NCBI GenBank assembly: GCA_039621445.1
Contig: CP154957.1
Span: 18,891,237 to 18,955,236 of the forward strand
Direction: 5' to 3'
Origin: Euglena gracilis
Taxonomy: Eukaryota > Euglenida > Euglenophyceae > Euglenales
Length of the DNA: 64,000 nt
Numbering within the stretch: the first letter of the stretch is position 1; each line of letters begins with the position of its first letter. Below are positions 1 through 10,495 of this stretch, in pieces. The notes below the pieces were generated by a model. That model worked only from the letters and a program-made list of their open reading frames with translations. It did not search any database and was not told the DNA's origin. The translations under genes and the position numbers were made by a program.

Positions 1-708
1 ATTGGTCATGATGGGCATCATGGGTCATGATGGCCATCATTGGTCCTGATGGCCATCATTGGTCCTGATGGCCATCACTGGTCCTGATGGCCATCATTGG
101 TCCTGATGGCCATCATTGGTCCTGATGGCCATCATTGGTCATGATGGCCATCAGGGGTCATGATTGCCATCATTGGGCATGATGGCCATCATTGGTCATG
201 ATGGCCATCATTGGTCATGATGGCCATCATTGGTCATGATGGCCATCATTGGTCATGATGGGCCTCAGGGGTCATGATGGCCATCATTGGCCATGATGGC
301 CATCATTGGTCATGATGGCCATCATTGGTCATGATGGCCATCATTGGTCATGATGGGCCTCAGGGGTCCTGATGGCCATCATTGGTCATGATGGCCATCA
401 TTGGTCATGATGGCCATCATTGGTCATGATGGCCATCATTGGTCATGATGGCCATCATTGGTCATGATGGCCATCATTGGTCATGATGGCCATCATTGGT
501 CATGATGGCCATCATTGGTCCTGATGGCCATCATTGGTCATGATGGCCATCACTGGTTATGGTGGACATCATTGGCATGATGGTCATCATTGGTCATGAT
601 GGCCATCATTGGTCATGATGGCCATCATTGGTCATGATGGCCATCATTGGTCATGATGGCCATCATTGGTCCTGATGGCCATCATTGGTCGTGATGGCCA
701 TCATTGGA
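1..708. repeat. 19-bp palindromic minisatellite
   Basis: About 36 head-to-tail copies of a 19-bp unit, ATTGGTCATGATGGCCATC, with a few variants (TCCTGATGG for TCATGATGG, GGGCCTCAGGGG, GGTGGACATC). Each junction contains the perfect 14-bp palindrome ATGATGGCCATCAT. The array starts at the window edge, so its true length is unknown. The stop-poor reading through it is a repeat artefact, not a gene. Confidence 0.95.
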
Positions 709-1140
709 CCAAAACGTCCATTTTCGGCTCGAAAACCCCTTTTCCGGGTCCAGGAGGCCAAAAAACATCGTTTCGGGCAAAAAAAAATTTTTCGATTTTT
801 TTCGACTTTTTTGACCCGGTTTTGGCCCGAAGTCAATGGGTTGGCGGCCCAAAACGGGGCGCTGGCGGGTCGAAAAACGCTCATTTTCGGCTCAAAAACA
901 GTTTTTCCGGGTCCGGGAGGCCAAAAAACATCGTTTTGGGCAAAAAAATTTTTTCGATTTTTTTTGACTTTTCTGACCCGGTTTTGGCCCGAAGTCAATG
1001 GGTTGGCGGCCCAGAACGGGGTGCTGGCGGGTCGAAAAACGCTCATTTTCGGCTCAAAAACAGTTTTTCCAGGTCCGGGAGGCCAAAAAACATCGTTTTG
1101 GGCAAAAAAAAATTTTTTCGATTTTTTTCGATTTTTTTGG
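704..1140. repeat. 162-bp tandem repeat, about 2.6 copies
   Basis: The block beginning ACCAAAACGTCCATTTTCGG recurs with a 162-bp period; for example the string AATGGGTTGGCGGCCC occurs at 835 and 997. Each unit holds A-rich and T-rich runs and GGTCGAAAAACGCTCATTTT. Open frames exist on both strands but only because the unit lacks stops. It directly abuts the 19-bp array, so the two may form one heterochromatin-like block. Confidence 0.85.
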
Positions 1141-1900
1141 CCGAAAATGGCTAAGTCGAACAGTGGAAAACGTGTACAAAATGGCCAAAATTGGCCGAAA
1201 AACGGCCGTATCTCGGGCTAGGCGGTGAGCTGCGATGAAACCAAAATCACAGTAGATAGAGCGTTCCAAGGGCTTCAATTTAGGTCTCTGGACATTTCCT
1301 TTGGTTTTGCATCATTTTCGAGAAATTTTGAAAACATCGATTTTTTGACCCCCCACCCCCCGAAAACGGCTAAGTGGAACAGAGGGAAAAGTGTACAAAA
1401 CGGCCAGCTGCGCCGAAAACGGCCGTATCTCGGGCTAGGCGGGGAGTTGCGGGGAAATCAAAATACCAGTAGATGGGGCGTTCCAAGGGCTTCAAATTAG
1501 GTCTCCGGACATTTCCTTTGATTTGGCTTCATTTTGGAGATATTTTGAAAATTGACATTTTTTGGCCGTCCAAAGGGGGGGGGGGCTTATCCAGGGGGGG
1601 TTGGCGAATCCTACCCAGTTTGGACCCCTTCGCGCGTGAATAACTCGGGCCTGGCGGGGAGTTGGGGGTCAAACCCAGGTGATTCGGAAACTAGGAATCC
1701 AGTCGCTCGTGACTGAAAAAAAATTTTTCGGGAACGGGGCCGGGATCATGGTGATAATCCGCCGGTTCCCGAGGTGGCCCCGAGGGGGGGGGGGAGGGCG
1801 GGGGGGGTTCGGGGGGGGTTTTCCCCCAGTGGTAAGCTTCGCTCTTACCCATAAAGGGATAAGAGCTCAGCGACCCCCCCTAAATGTAGAACCCCCTGGG
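1141..1900 (+). repeat. Modular dispersed repeat (TCTCGGGCTAGGCGG family), copy 1
   Basis: Two modules (about 1,204 and 1,421) share TCTCGGGCTAGGCGG, then a segment ending AAGGGCTTCA..TTAGGTCTC..GACATTTCCTTTG. They are followed by a third segment with AATAACTCGGGCCTGGC, CCAGTCGCTCGTGACTGA and ATGGTGATAATC, and a tail GGTAAGCTTCGCTCTTACC. The tail can fold: GCTCTTACCC pairs with GGGATAAGAGC around ATAAA (1,850-1,876). The same order recurs at 26.9-27.6 kb and, inverted, at 43.6-44.1 kb. No coding capacity was recognised, so it is probably a non-autonomous mobile or satellite-like unit. Confidence 0.75.
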
Positions 1901-2316
1901 GTGCTTGGGTTGGCGACCTATGTGGAATTCCCCCCTTTCTCAAAAGGAAGCCAAAAAAAGCTGACCAAAGAAAAAATTTCCAGGTTTTGACATAGAGGTT
2001 AGTCATCACAACGTTAAAAAAAATGTTCTTGAAATAGTTTTTTCTCCATTGACTCTGAATTGGAGCGTGAAAATGGCCCAAGACGTCAAATTTCGCATAA
2101 TGGAAGTAGTTGTTTTCAGTTTTATGGGGTTTTCAACCAAATATAAACCCTCCCAAATGTTGACGCCCCCCCCCCTTCTGAGAGGCTGCTTGGGCCATTG
2201 CATTTAAAAGATGAGGAATAAAATGTAAATAAATATAAGGTTGGTGTGTCTTCAAAGCTCAAAAGCATTTGTACTCGGCTTTTTCACTTCCTCGGGCTGT
2301 TTCTGCTTCCTTGCAG

Positions 2317-2573
2317 GTCTCCCCAATATAAAAGGGTCCTTGCTGCGTCCGGCAAGCAAACACCCCAGCATCGCCGATGCGGTGCCTATATCCTCGAAGG
2401 AAGGTCGAGTTGGAACATTACCACACAGCCCTTGGCATTCTTTAGGGCTAGCATCCACTGCGTGCCTGATTATGGTGGCTGGCGCCATCGCAACAACCTT
2501 TCCACGTGGTTGGCTCCATTTTCAGTCCATAGCGTTTCGTGACGGTATGCCCCCTCATAGAAAATTAAGTTGA
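2317..2573 (+). CDS. Candidate exon, unrecognised
   Basis: A pyrimidine-rich tract and TTGCAG end at 2,316, followed by 85 open codons to a TGA at 2,571. The peptide includes GLPNIKGSLLRPASKH and a hydrophobic stretch ASTACLIMVAGAIATTF that could span a membrane. It lies about 600 bp before the first recognised piece of the hydrolase gene and could be an upstream exon of it, but no junction joins them convincingly. The frame could also be chance. Confidence 0.25.
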
Positions 2574-2730
2574 CGGTCCCCCACCCATTTTTCTGCAGCT
2601 GTTTTGCTTGAAAGATCTCAGATGGCATGTGATTTATTTTGTTATCTGTCGACCTCCGGCATCACAGTTTGAGCCATTCATCTCTGTGATTGTGCATTGG
2701 CTCTCCAGCGCTCCATTTCTCTTCGCCAGG

Positions 2731-3068
2731 TCCGTTAAGACCAAAGGCTGTTGGGCACGACGTGTGCATGCTGTCCGTCATTGGTTCCCCACATCAGGGG
2801 GCGGGCACGTTGCTTCAAGAGCCCATCGTTGGCACCTCCAAACCCCATGAGCAGCGCCCCACTTACCGCTGCGTGCTTTCTCAAGAGGCAATTTTTGTAT
2901 TTTTTTGCAGAGGAAGTGGTTTTTTGTGGCTCGAGACAGCTTTGGCCGAATTTCAGGAATGGGGTGCGGTTGTTCGGTGCGGTTGTTGTGCGGAATAGGG
3001 TGTGTTTTTATTTTGTCTCCGATGATCCGATCTCAGAGACGATTCTCCCAGAACCTTCATTTCGATAA
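2731..3068 (+). other. Two overlapping open frames after splice-acceptor-like sites
   Basis: CTCTTCGCCAG ends at 2,730 and TTTTTTTGCAG at 2,910. The first is followed by a frame open to 2,998 (including VCMLSVIGSPHQGAGTLL), the second by a frame open to 3,068 (including RVCFYFVSDDPISETILP). They overlap in different frames, so at most one is translated there. Neither is recognised. Position suggests upstream exons of the hydrolase locus, but this is inference. Confidence 0.2.
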
Positions 3069-3199
3069 ATTCTATGGGTGGGCTTCACGGGTGATGTCAC
3101 CGACATTTGTCTGACATTCAATTTCAGAAGCCCCGCCGCCCATTTTTTTGTCATTTGTTGTTTTCATTGCGTTTGTTTTTCATCCTGGGCCTCTGCCAG

Positions 3200-5880
3200 C
3201 GCTCTGGTGCTACCCGGATTCCTGGCCGGGGCCAATGCGTACGCTTCCTTTGGCGCCGCCCTCTCAAAGCCAGGGCGGTCCACATGGGAAGAGACGGTCG
3301 ATTTTTTGAGGATTGTTCTAAGGCCAAAGGGCCAGCCAATGGCTGGTCTGGACATGAATGGGGTTGAGAATTAAACGCATGTTTGGCGTGTTGAGTGGAT
3401 GGGCGATGCCCCCAAGGATGCCAGGAATCATTCCCCCAAAGTTGACCCATTTTTCATTTCCATAATATGACCGTTTTTTCCGCCGTTTTTGGCGAAAAAA
3501 ACGGTCGTATTAGGAATGAAAAAATCCTGTGGATCGTTGAATGTGGTGGGCCAGGGTGTTTCTTTAATAATAATAATAAACGCTTGAGGACCGCCCTGCT
3601 GAAAGCGGGACTGCTTTGCCTCGGTGGCCGTGCTGCCCATCAATGCCTGGCGCCCCATTCCCCCTTGGCTCACCCTCCCTGCGACCCAAACCATCGTTGT
3701 TTCCCCCTGAGACGGATCCAGCCCCCCGCCACACGACCCTGACGTTGGCCACCAATGCCGCGTCCGGGACGTCGGGGCCGTGGTTGGGGACCGGCGCCCT
3801 CCCGTGGCGGAGGTATTGGGGAATGGGCTGCCGCCCCCACGTTCCAGTGGCTCCCGACGCTGTTGGGCAGCAGCTTCCGGTTCTATTTGGACGCGCTGGA
3901 GGCGGCGCTGGCGGCGGACCGCGGGCCGGGCCCCACGGTGCTGGTGTGCCACTCCGCCGGCGGGTGGCTGGCCCGGCTGTACCTGGGCCTGGCCCGGGAA
4001 GGCCGGCCAGGGATCGCCGTGGCCCATTTGTGGGAAACGTTGTGCTTCAGGTTGTCCATAACACCTTTCCATGTGTGCTCGTGGAAAATTTCTGCGGAAG
4101 CCTCCGTGGACAGGTCAGAATGTCCGAAGGGGCCTGTGGGAACCCAGAGTTTTGTACACATTGCCAGCAATGTGAGGAGGCAGACACATACGCCCTGGAT
4201 CCCGGATGCCGAGCCCTCCCAGACCGATGGGCACATTTACTCCCCCCGCGTAGGGGTGCACTGCCTCTCAGTAGGAGAATGCACAAGGTTTGGCGTCGAC
4301 CGCAGCAGCATTGCAGCTGTAGAACTGGCGGCTTTACTGACCGTTTTTTTGTTCCCCCTTTTCCAATTCCTCGTCAATGAACTGCCCTCCCCGCGCGGCC
4401 TCTGCCGCCGGGTCTACGACGGCAAGGTGTACCGCCCCCCTCTCCGCCCCCTGCACTCCCTGGTCACCCTCGGCACCCCGCACTACAGCGCGGAGAATTA
4501 TCCCTTCGGCCGCTTTCGTGGCCAGGCTGCTTTGCAACTTCACCCGCTTTGTTCCTTTCCTTGCAACACCGTTATAAAACCGCAGAATACCAGCAGCTGG
4601 AGAAGTAACAGCTGTGAATGCAGGCGGTAGAATGCCAGCAGCTGGGGGGGGACTTGCTCTTTCCTTGTAAAAACACAATTAATGCACTGATGCATTGATG
4701 CATGACACTATTGCTATGGCAGAATGACTTAGCAACACAATAATAACAATAATAATGTAATAATAATAAAATGAAAAAAAATCAAGATAGTAAAACACAT
4801 TAACAATATTACACGACAGGGCACAATAACAAAATGAAATAATAACGTTGAAAGGGGCTGGGACACGGGAGGCAACGTCCATGGCGGAACGCCGCCTGCC
4901 CGGGAGCGACGGCAGGGGGAGGACCCCACCCTGCCGCCGAGCGCCGCCGGGTCGTCGCTGCAGCTGACCAACCTGCTGTACGACGACCCGGAGGCCATCG
5001 GCTGCCCCATCGTGTCTGTGTGCGGCGTCGGTGACCAGGGCGATGTGGGGCCTCCACTGCAAACCTCAACCGCATCCGCCGATTGCAATTCACTGGGAAA
5101 TGCATGCCATCATTTGAATTTCGCAAATTGCATTACATTTGCATTTGCATTTGCATTTACATTACATTTGTTTTCAGAATCCTTATGTTGCACCTTTTTG
5201 GGGATGGAAACGGTCACTGTCACCACTCCAGGTTTCTTTTTAATTCAAAAGACCGCCCCCCCCCCCCCTCAAGGGAGAGAGTGGTGCGGGCTTCTTTTTA
5301 ATACTCTCGCCCCTCCCACCCAGCCCGACGCAGGACTCCCTGGAGGGGACCCCCAAAAAATTCACAAAAAAATTAGGCCCATACCCATACCTCAGCCTGT
5401 GGCCCAGAAAACCTACTTTGCCGGTCAGGTAGATTTCCGGGGAACGCAGCCGCCCCCCCCCCCCCCTGCGACCATCCAGGGGACAGAGGGCAGCAACGCG
5501 GGCCTGTCCTACAAGTTCAACGGCTGCGAGGAGACCAGCGCGGGGGACGGCGTCACGCCGCGGTGCATCAGCGTGGCCCGCGGCTCCCGCACGGTGGTGG
5601 AGGTGAACTGCACCCACGCAGGTGTTCATTTGGTGTGGACACCCAGGTGGCCTTTTGTCGGCACCCAAACAAATCTTATCAGTTAATAATAATACATCCA
5701 TCTGGAAACCAAATACTTGTGTTTTACAACACTTTTTTGATTCTGATAGGCACCAAAATATGTGGTTCACAAATTTTGCATTCGCCGGACTGAATGAATG
5801 GCTGCACCCACGGCGCCGGGCAGGCAGGCTGGTATGGCAGCGAGGAGGGCATCGACCAGTGGATCCGGTCCGTTGTCTGA
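3200..5880 (+). CDS. Alpha/beta-hydrolase, PGAP1-like/plant lipase type, spliced
   Basis: Serine hydrolase, probably a lipase or deacylase; substrate not predictable. Pieces in order: 3,200-~3,270, acceptor CTCTGCCAG, beta-strand and oxyanion segment LVLPGFLAGANAYASFGAAL; 3,848-~4,040, acceptor CACGTTCCAG, nucleophile elbow CHSAGGWLARLYL with Ser at 3,953-3,955; ~4,370-4,520, LHSLVTLGTPHYSAENYPFG; ~4,855 or 4,872-5,044, SLQLTNLLYDDPEAIGCPIV; 5,480-5,621, GDGVTP with acid Asp at 5,546-5,548 and CTHAG with His at 5,615-5,617; 5,828-5,880, WYGSEEGIDQWIRSVV and TGA. The last intron (5,622-5,827, CAG|GTGTTC to GGCAG) joins a split glycine codon in phase. Motif order and spacing follow the plant/algal alpha/beta-hydrolase family. 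The stretch between the first two pieces, the acceptor before the third piece and the donor after 5,044 (GAT|GTGGGG) are not canonical. The third piece is preceded by a good pyrimidine tract but no AG, so decay or an assembly error is possible. The 5' end of the gene was not found. Confidence 0.75.
3273..3596. mobile_element. Possible inverted-repeat insertion in the hydrolase gene
   Basis: GGGCGGTCC at 3,273-3,281 is repeated inverted as GGACCGCCC at 3,588-3,596, 324 bp end to end. The same 9-mer begins a longer, clearer inverted-repeat element at 50,722-50,960. No target duplication is visible. It starts just after the FGAAL coding segment, so it would occupy the gap between the first and second recognised hydrolase exons. 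Nine base pairs of inverted match is thin evidence. Confidence 0.3.
3450..3523. repeat. Long hairpin-forming inverted repeat
   Basis: An arm starting TTTTTCATTTCCATAATATG is mirrored by an arm ending CGTATTAGGAATGAAAAA around the loop centred on GTTTTTG. The stem is about 34 bp with a few mismatches. It lies within the 3,273-3,596 inverted-repeat interval, inside the hydrolase gene. Confidence 0.75.
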
Positions 5881-6300
5881 AGGGGTGTTTGGGTGTGACT
5901 TTGCGTGGGTGTTCGCATCGCTGTGCGTGTTGGCGTCTCGTGTGTGGTGTACCAAACCTTGCCACGGACGGAGCCGGGCGAGGTTCGCTTCGCTTCGGAG
6001 GTGCCCCTGGCACATGTAAATTGGCCCAGATTGCATATCTTTCCTTCTTACCACCTGGCTTGTCAGATCCATCCTCGGCCTCGGACGTGACTCATCGCCC
6101 CCCGCCTTTGCCTTGGATGGTGCTGGTTAAACCTTTCAGGTCAGTCTTATTTCCCTGTTTTTTTTTAAAGCGGCTCACGCCCTAATTCATGGATTGACAG
6201 CATTTGATTTGTTTGATTCACCACTGAATTGAAATGAATTGAAAAATTTGATTTTATCGAGGTTAATCTCACATATTTTTTTTTCACCATTTGCCTGCAG

Positions 6301-6363
6301 GAGGAGCTGCACTCAAACTGAGGGACAATCTGTGCTTGCATCTGTCCCTCGCCACACAACCCA
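6301..6363 (+). CDS. Candidate short exon
   Basis: Acceptor TTTGCCTGCAG ends at 6,300 and a donor-like CCCAAG|GTTGAG follows. Between them the frame reads GAALKLRDNLCLHLSLATQPK. If the donor is not used, the frame stops at TGA 6,381. The gap 5,881-6,300 between the hydrolase stop and this site shows nothing else I can name. Short and unrecognised. Confidence 0.2.
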
Positions 6364-7233
6364 AGGTTGAGCAATTGGGATGATACAGATGCAAAAAGTA
6401 TGAATGCTCAACAAAAGGGCTCCCAGAGGACGACCATCGAAGAAAGCTCCCAGATATTTGCATTAAGTTTCAAACAGCAAAACAACCCCAATGTTTGTCT
6501 AGTGATTTTAGTGATATTCGCTCCCCCCACTTCTTGGCTCAGCCCCAAACTACAACTTTCTGGTGATTTCCCCCCCACAACATAGGGGGGGGGGATAATC
6601 ACGTGGGTCCTCCGCTGGGTGAGGGAGGGAGTTGGCGACTTTTCACCGGTGCCTGAGCCTAAAATTCACAGGCACAGGAGTTAGTGGTGGTTTCGGGTCT
6701 CGGCTGGGTCCGACCCAGAAAATAGCCTTTCAAGAATGGAGGTGTGCCTTTTTTGCAAAAAGATTCTCCTCGGAAAAGGGCTTTTTGCACCTCTGCTTTT
6801 GCCCCCAGGTGTGTGCCATTGCATTTTTACACACCCAAACCCAACTCCTCCCCATATTTTTTGGGGGGGAATGATCTCCCAGGTCCAGTTTTTCCCATTT
6901 CGAAGCCTCCCGTGGCATCTGCCACCTTTCCCATGCCGCAGAACTCCACGTCCTGCCCAACCAGGGGCAGGACGGACTTAGTCTTGGAGCCCCCCCGGGG
7001 GGAGGGGTCCCCCCAGAAGGGGGATATATTTTTCGGCGCCTTTGGCACCGAAATTTTTTGAAAAGGTGCTATTTTTAGCATTTTTCGTAATTTTGGCCAT
7101 TTTCGGGGGAAATTGAGTGGGTCCCCCGGGACTCCCCCTTGGGGGGGGGCCAGGGGGTGGGTGGGTGGCCTCCCCCGGTCTTGAAAAAACCCCTGTGCCC
7201 AACTGCCTCGTCGCCACAGTCACAGCCCCCACC

Positions 7234-7356
7234 ATGTGCCAGCTGTGTGACTTCTCCTACGCGGTCCCCCGCGTTCCCCCGATGGGCGGGCGGAGAGCAG
7301 CCCCCGCTGCCTGCCCTGCCCCGCGCAAGGCCGGGGACGCCAAGGACACGGTTTCG
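7234..7356 (+). CDS. MCQLCDF-family gene, copy 1, first coding exon
   Basis: ATG in a favourable context (CCCACCATGTGC) opens a 41-codon exon, MCQLCDFSYAVPRVPPMGG.., closed by a consensus donor TTTCG|GTGAGC at 7,356. CQLC is a possible metal-binding pair, but no known domain was recognised. The opening is shared with copies at 15,873, 28,556 and 42,280, which replace PRVPPMGG with PLLSQRRRRTA. The conserved peptide, start codon and splice site indicate a real gene family. Confidence 0.6.
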
Positions 7357-7671
7357 GTGAGCAGCCCCAGGCGCTGTGCTTGCTGTGGCTTGTTGAGAAA
7401 GTGGCTGGGGAACCTAGCTATCCAGCCCATGTACACCCTCGTCATCAGCCCGATTTTTTTTGTAAAAATAATATTTTTGAAGAAGAAAAAAATATGAAGA
7501 AAATAATCTTTTTTGAAACAAGGAAAGACGCTGATGATTGCGCCGTCACCACGACAGCTGGCAAACTGGGCTCGGCTTGTTAATTTTCAAATTGCCGAAT
7601 CATTCTTGGCAGCAATTACGGCTTCAAACACGAATTGTGCCGCTGCCCCCCCCCCCCGATGTGCCCCACAG

Positions 7672-7953
7672 CCCCGAGCCACGGACCAGAGCCAGCAGGA
7701 CGGCCTGTCCTCCGAGGCGTGGTCGGACGTGACCTCCCGGCCCCGCGGCACGGCGACCCGCGCCGGCGCCAGCCCCCACTGCCCCGCGGGCGGCGACCGC
7801 GACCATGTCCCGCTGTGGGCCCTGCCCCGGCCCCCGCACCCTTGTTTGGAGCCAGCGGCGCGCGCGGCAGCCCGGCTGCGTCGTCCTTCCACGCGGCGCC
7901 GCTGCTGCTGAGCACCTTCTTCGGCATTGTGGAGCGTGATGTGGGTCTCGACG
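7672..7953 (+). CDS. MCQLCDF-family gene, copy 1, middle and 3' exons
   Basis: After acceptor GTGCCCCACAG, the frame reads QDGLSSEA and later DHVPLWALPRPPH. A second frame starting about 7,881 reads SSFHAAPLLLSTFFGIVERD. The same two blocks recur at 16.3/17.5, 31.1/31.7 and 61.1/61.3 kb. Copy-to-copy differences in the HVPLWALPRPQHA block are synonymous (CCA/CCG, TTG/CTG, CCT/CCC, CAT/CAC), which supports that reading frame. The two blocks are in different frames here and in the 61-kb copy, so either a junction or a frameshift separates them. Confidence 0.5.
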
Positions 7954-7968
7954 GGCCTCGATGTGCCA

Positions 7969-8101
7969 GATGTCACCCGGCAAGATGAGGAGCGAATGCC
8001 AAATGAAACGTTGCCGCCGCCCCCGCTGGGAGGTTGGATGGCCCAGGCCCCAGGGAAGGAGTGCCATGGTTTCAATTCAGAATGGGCCTCGGGGCACCAA
8101 G
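7969..8101 (+). CDS. Candidate downstream exon of copy 1
   Basis: Between GATGTGCCAG (ending 7,968) and a donor-like CACCAAG|GTGTAAG at 8,101 the frame reads VTRQDEERMPNETLPPPPLG then QAPGKECHGFNSEWASGHQ. It is not seen in the other copies, so it may be a private exon or a chance frame. Confidence 0.3.
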
Positions 8102-8440
8102 GTGTAAGTCAACTAATGAATTGGCCTGGTACGATAAACCAATAGGGCTGACGAAGGGAATTTTTTTGTAAAAGAACGTTCGCGAAATTCCGCAGTTGCA
8201 GAAATAATACACCTAATTTCCCCCAAAAATGCTGTTTGATGTTTTTTTCTTCTTCTGTGGCTTCCAAAGCTTTGCCCACAAATTAAACAGCGTGAAAAGC
8301 TCCAGTCACATCTGGGATATGGCTTCCCCCTGAATGCGGAAAAACAAGTTCCAGGGACAATATTTTGAAGATTTGGGTGTATATCCATTAGTATCGCATT
8401 TATTTGTTTCTGTTTTCCTGCCATTTTGTTTGGGTTGTAG

Positions 8441-8628
8441 TGGGCTCAACTTTGATCACGAAGAAGAAAGGGAATGAAACAGTGCAGCCGACAGTCCACC
8501 ACAGCCGCCTGGCGCTCAAGGTTCAGCTGTTCCAGTCTTGCCTGCAGCCAACCCCAGCCTTCACCCCCCCATCGAGGCCTGGGGGGGACGAAGAGCTGTC
8601 CAGCTGGAGGAGGGCTTCCCGTCCCTGA
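8441..8628 (+). CDS. Weak candidate exon
   Basis: TTTGGGTTGTAG ends at 8,440; the following frame includes GSTLITKKKGNETVQPTVHH and stops at 8,628. A second frame of the same DNA is also open, so coding status is doubtful. The interval 8,102-9,060 holds nothing else I can support. Confidence 0.15.
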
Positions 8629-9063
8629 GTGGGCATGCGTTCCGGCAGGGCGGCGGGGCTGGGTGGGGGTGTCCGTGTGGCGGACGTGCTCCTTTGCCGT
8701 GCTTCTGGACCTAACTCTCTCGCTGACCCGACCAATTATCATCATCCCCCAACTAACCCTCCCCCAAATAATATACCCGGGGGTTATTGTTTGGGCATCC
8801 GAAGTTGGAATTGGGGTCCAGGGGGGTTTGCATGATTTGGGCTCCCTCAGCCCTCAGGTCGTTCAGGTCTTTTGGTTTTTAGAAAGTTCTTGGAGGTTTC
8901 TTGGGGTCCCTTGGCATTTGGGTGGGGGGGGCTTTGGTGATTTCGTCAATTCACTCTTGCCCTCTTGATCTGGGGAAACCCCAAATCCCATAATGACATT
9001 TGGAAGGGAAACAACATTTTTTTTAAAGCATTGCAGAGAAAAAACACACATGATTCAACAAAG

Positions 9064-9600
9064 ATGCTTGTCCAGGCATTTGCTGTCATGCCTGCGAACC
9101 TGTGGAGTTCTGCCTGGGAACTGTCCGAGTCCCGGTGCCTGTCAACCTGTCATCGTATTTATCCTTCCCAGCTCATTCTCTCTTATTGGGGTCAACTTGC
9201 CCACCCCCCCACCCCCCAAAGTTGCCCTCCCCAGTCAACCTAACCCACCCAGGGAACCTGACATGTCGGCCACCACCTGGGTTCCTGGGAACTTCTTCCA
9301 ATGGGTTGGGACCAACGTGAAACTGGCTTCTAATGACCTCCTGACAGCTCCCCTCCCCCCCCCCCCCCGTTCATTGGCCTGGGCCATTGGGCTATGTTGG
9401 CCCCAGAGGGCCAGGGGTCAACTGGGGGAGGTGCATGTTGGCTCCAACGGCCATGGGCTTAAACCAGCCACCAGGGGGGGGGTTGAAGGCGCTGAGGCAT
9501 TTCATCACTTGTACCCACGTCTTTCATTGACCGATGTACGCGCAAAGCATAAGCCCTCCGAAGCCATCGATCCTCCCTTTCATTTTCTTTATTTCAAAGC
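9064..9600 (+). other. Open frames with a consensus donor
   Basis: From ATG 9,064 a frame reads MLVQAFAVMPANLWSSAWEL and ends at 9,243. In another frame the segment before 9,600 reads LSLTDVRAKHKPSEAIDPPF and meets a consensus donor (AAGCT|GTGAGTT). A C tract at 9,355-9,368 lies between. The donor is the best evidence here; no family is recognised. Confidence 0.25.
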
Positions 9601-9779
9601 TGTGAGTTATATTTTTCAAAAAAGTTGGTGACCCGGAGGGGGGCCCTAGGGGATCCTGGAGGGGGGTTTCCTCTATTTGCTACTCCGTTGCTACTGCAAT
9701 TCTACAGCATTCCATTGCTTGAGGTGTGCCCGAACCCTCCCCCCGCCCCCCGGGAGGGGTTCCTGGCTTGGTTTTTCGG

Positions 9780-10060
9780 AAAGACTGACTGGATTTTTGG
9801 CTCCAGATCCCCCCCGGGGGGGGGGGGTCGGCCAGGAATGACTGAAAGTGGCCACCTGGCGCCGAATTTTTGGGGCTTTGGCAAAAACCCATTGATTTTG
9901 ACCCATTTTGGCCAGAGTGACCAAGAATGACCAACCCCTCCCCCGAGGGGAGGTAGGAAGTGGGTGACTGGTTTTTGGAAAGTGACTGACTGGCTTTTTG
10001 AAAGTGGAAAGTGGCCCCCCTCCTCTGCTCCCCCCTCCCAGGGGTCGGTAAACAATATCA
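9780..10060 (+). repeat. GACTGACTGG dispersed repeat, copy 1
   Basis: Repeated modules GAAAGACTGACTGGATTTTT, CTCCAGA.CCCCC, GGCCACCTGGCGC, CATTGATTTTGACCCATTTT, then GTGACTGACTGG and GAAAGTGGAAAGTGGCCCC in fixed order. Sister copies lie at 12,395-12,680 and 14,480-14,750, with a truncated one at 28,395-28,470. C or G runs mark the module edges. No open frame of note. Confidence 0.8.
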
Positions 10061-10284
10061 TGGTCCGAACCGCTTCCCCCCCCCCAAGTTCTTAAAAACA
10101 AACTTCTGGTAATTGTGTGTTCAAGCTGTTGGTCTTTGGATCATAACTATTTTTTTGCTCAAGGCTCTGGAACTCCCATTCAGCGATAAGTGCAACTGGT
10201 CGCAAAATGTTATTTAGCCATTTCCCCCCATCCCCGTTTCCATGCCTTTCCTTTTCGTTTTCTGTTTTTGTGCAACGGAAACAG

Positions 10285-10495
10285 AGCTTTGGCTTCTATC
10301 TGCGTTTGTGCATGCGGTCTTCGGAGGATCCCGGCGAGAAATGCTGAGCAGTGCTTCGGTCGGGCATACACCAAGCAGGTGATACCTGTCGCTTCGAGGC
10401 TTAATTGGTCTCTTGAGGCACGGAAGTCTTCCCTCTGGTCGTTTTATATTTCCGTTATTGGAGTTGTGTTGCCCTTGTACCTGGGGTTTGCATGA
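10285..10495 (+). CDS. Candidate exon, unrecognised
   Basis: After CAACGGAAACAG the frame is open for 69 codons to TGA at 10,493, reading LASICVCACGLRRIPARNAE and a hydrophobic end SFYISVIGVVLPLYLGFA. The terminal hydrophobic stretch resembles a membrane anchor. No homology recognised and no matching partner exon. Confidence 0.25.

Noticed and set aside
1-708. CRISPR array
   Set aside because: Units are contiguous 19-mers without unique spacers, and the host is clearly eukaryotic.
663-1278. Overlapping frames on both strands in the 162-bp repeat
   Set aside because: Present only because the repeat unit lacks stops; no conserved protein pattern.
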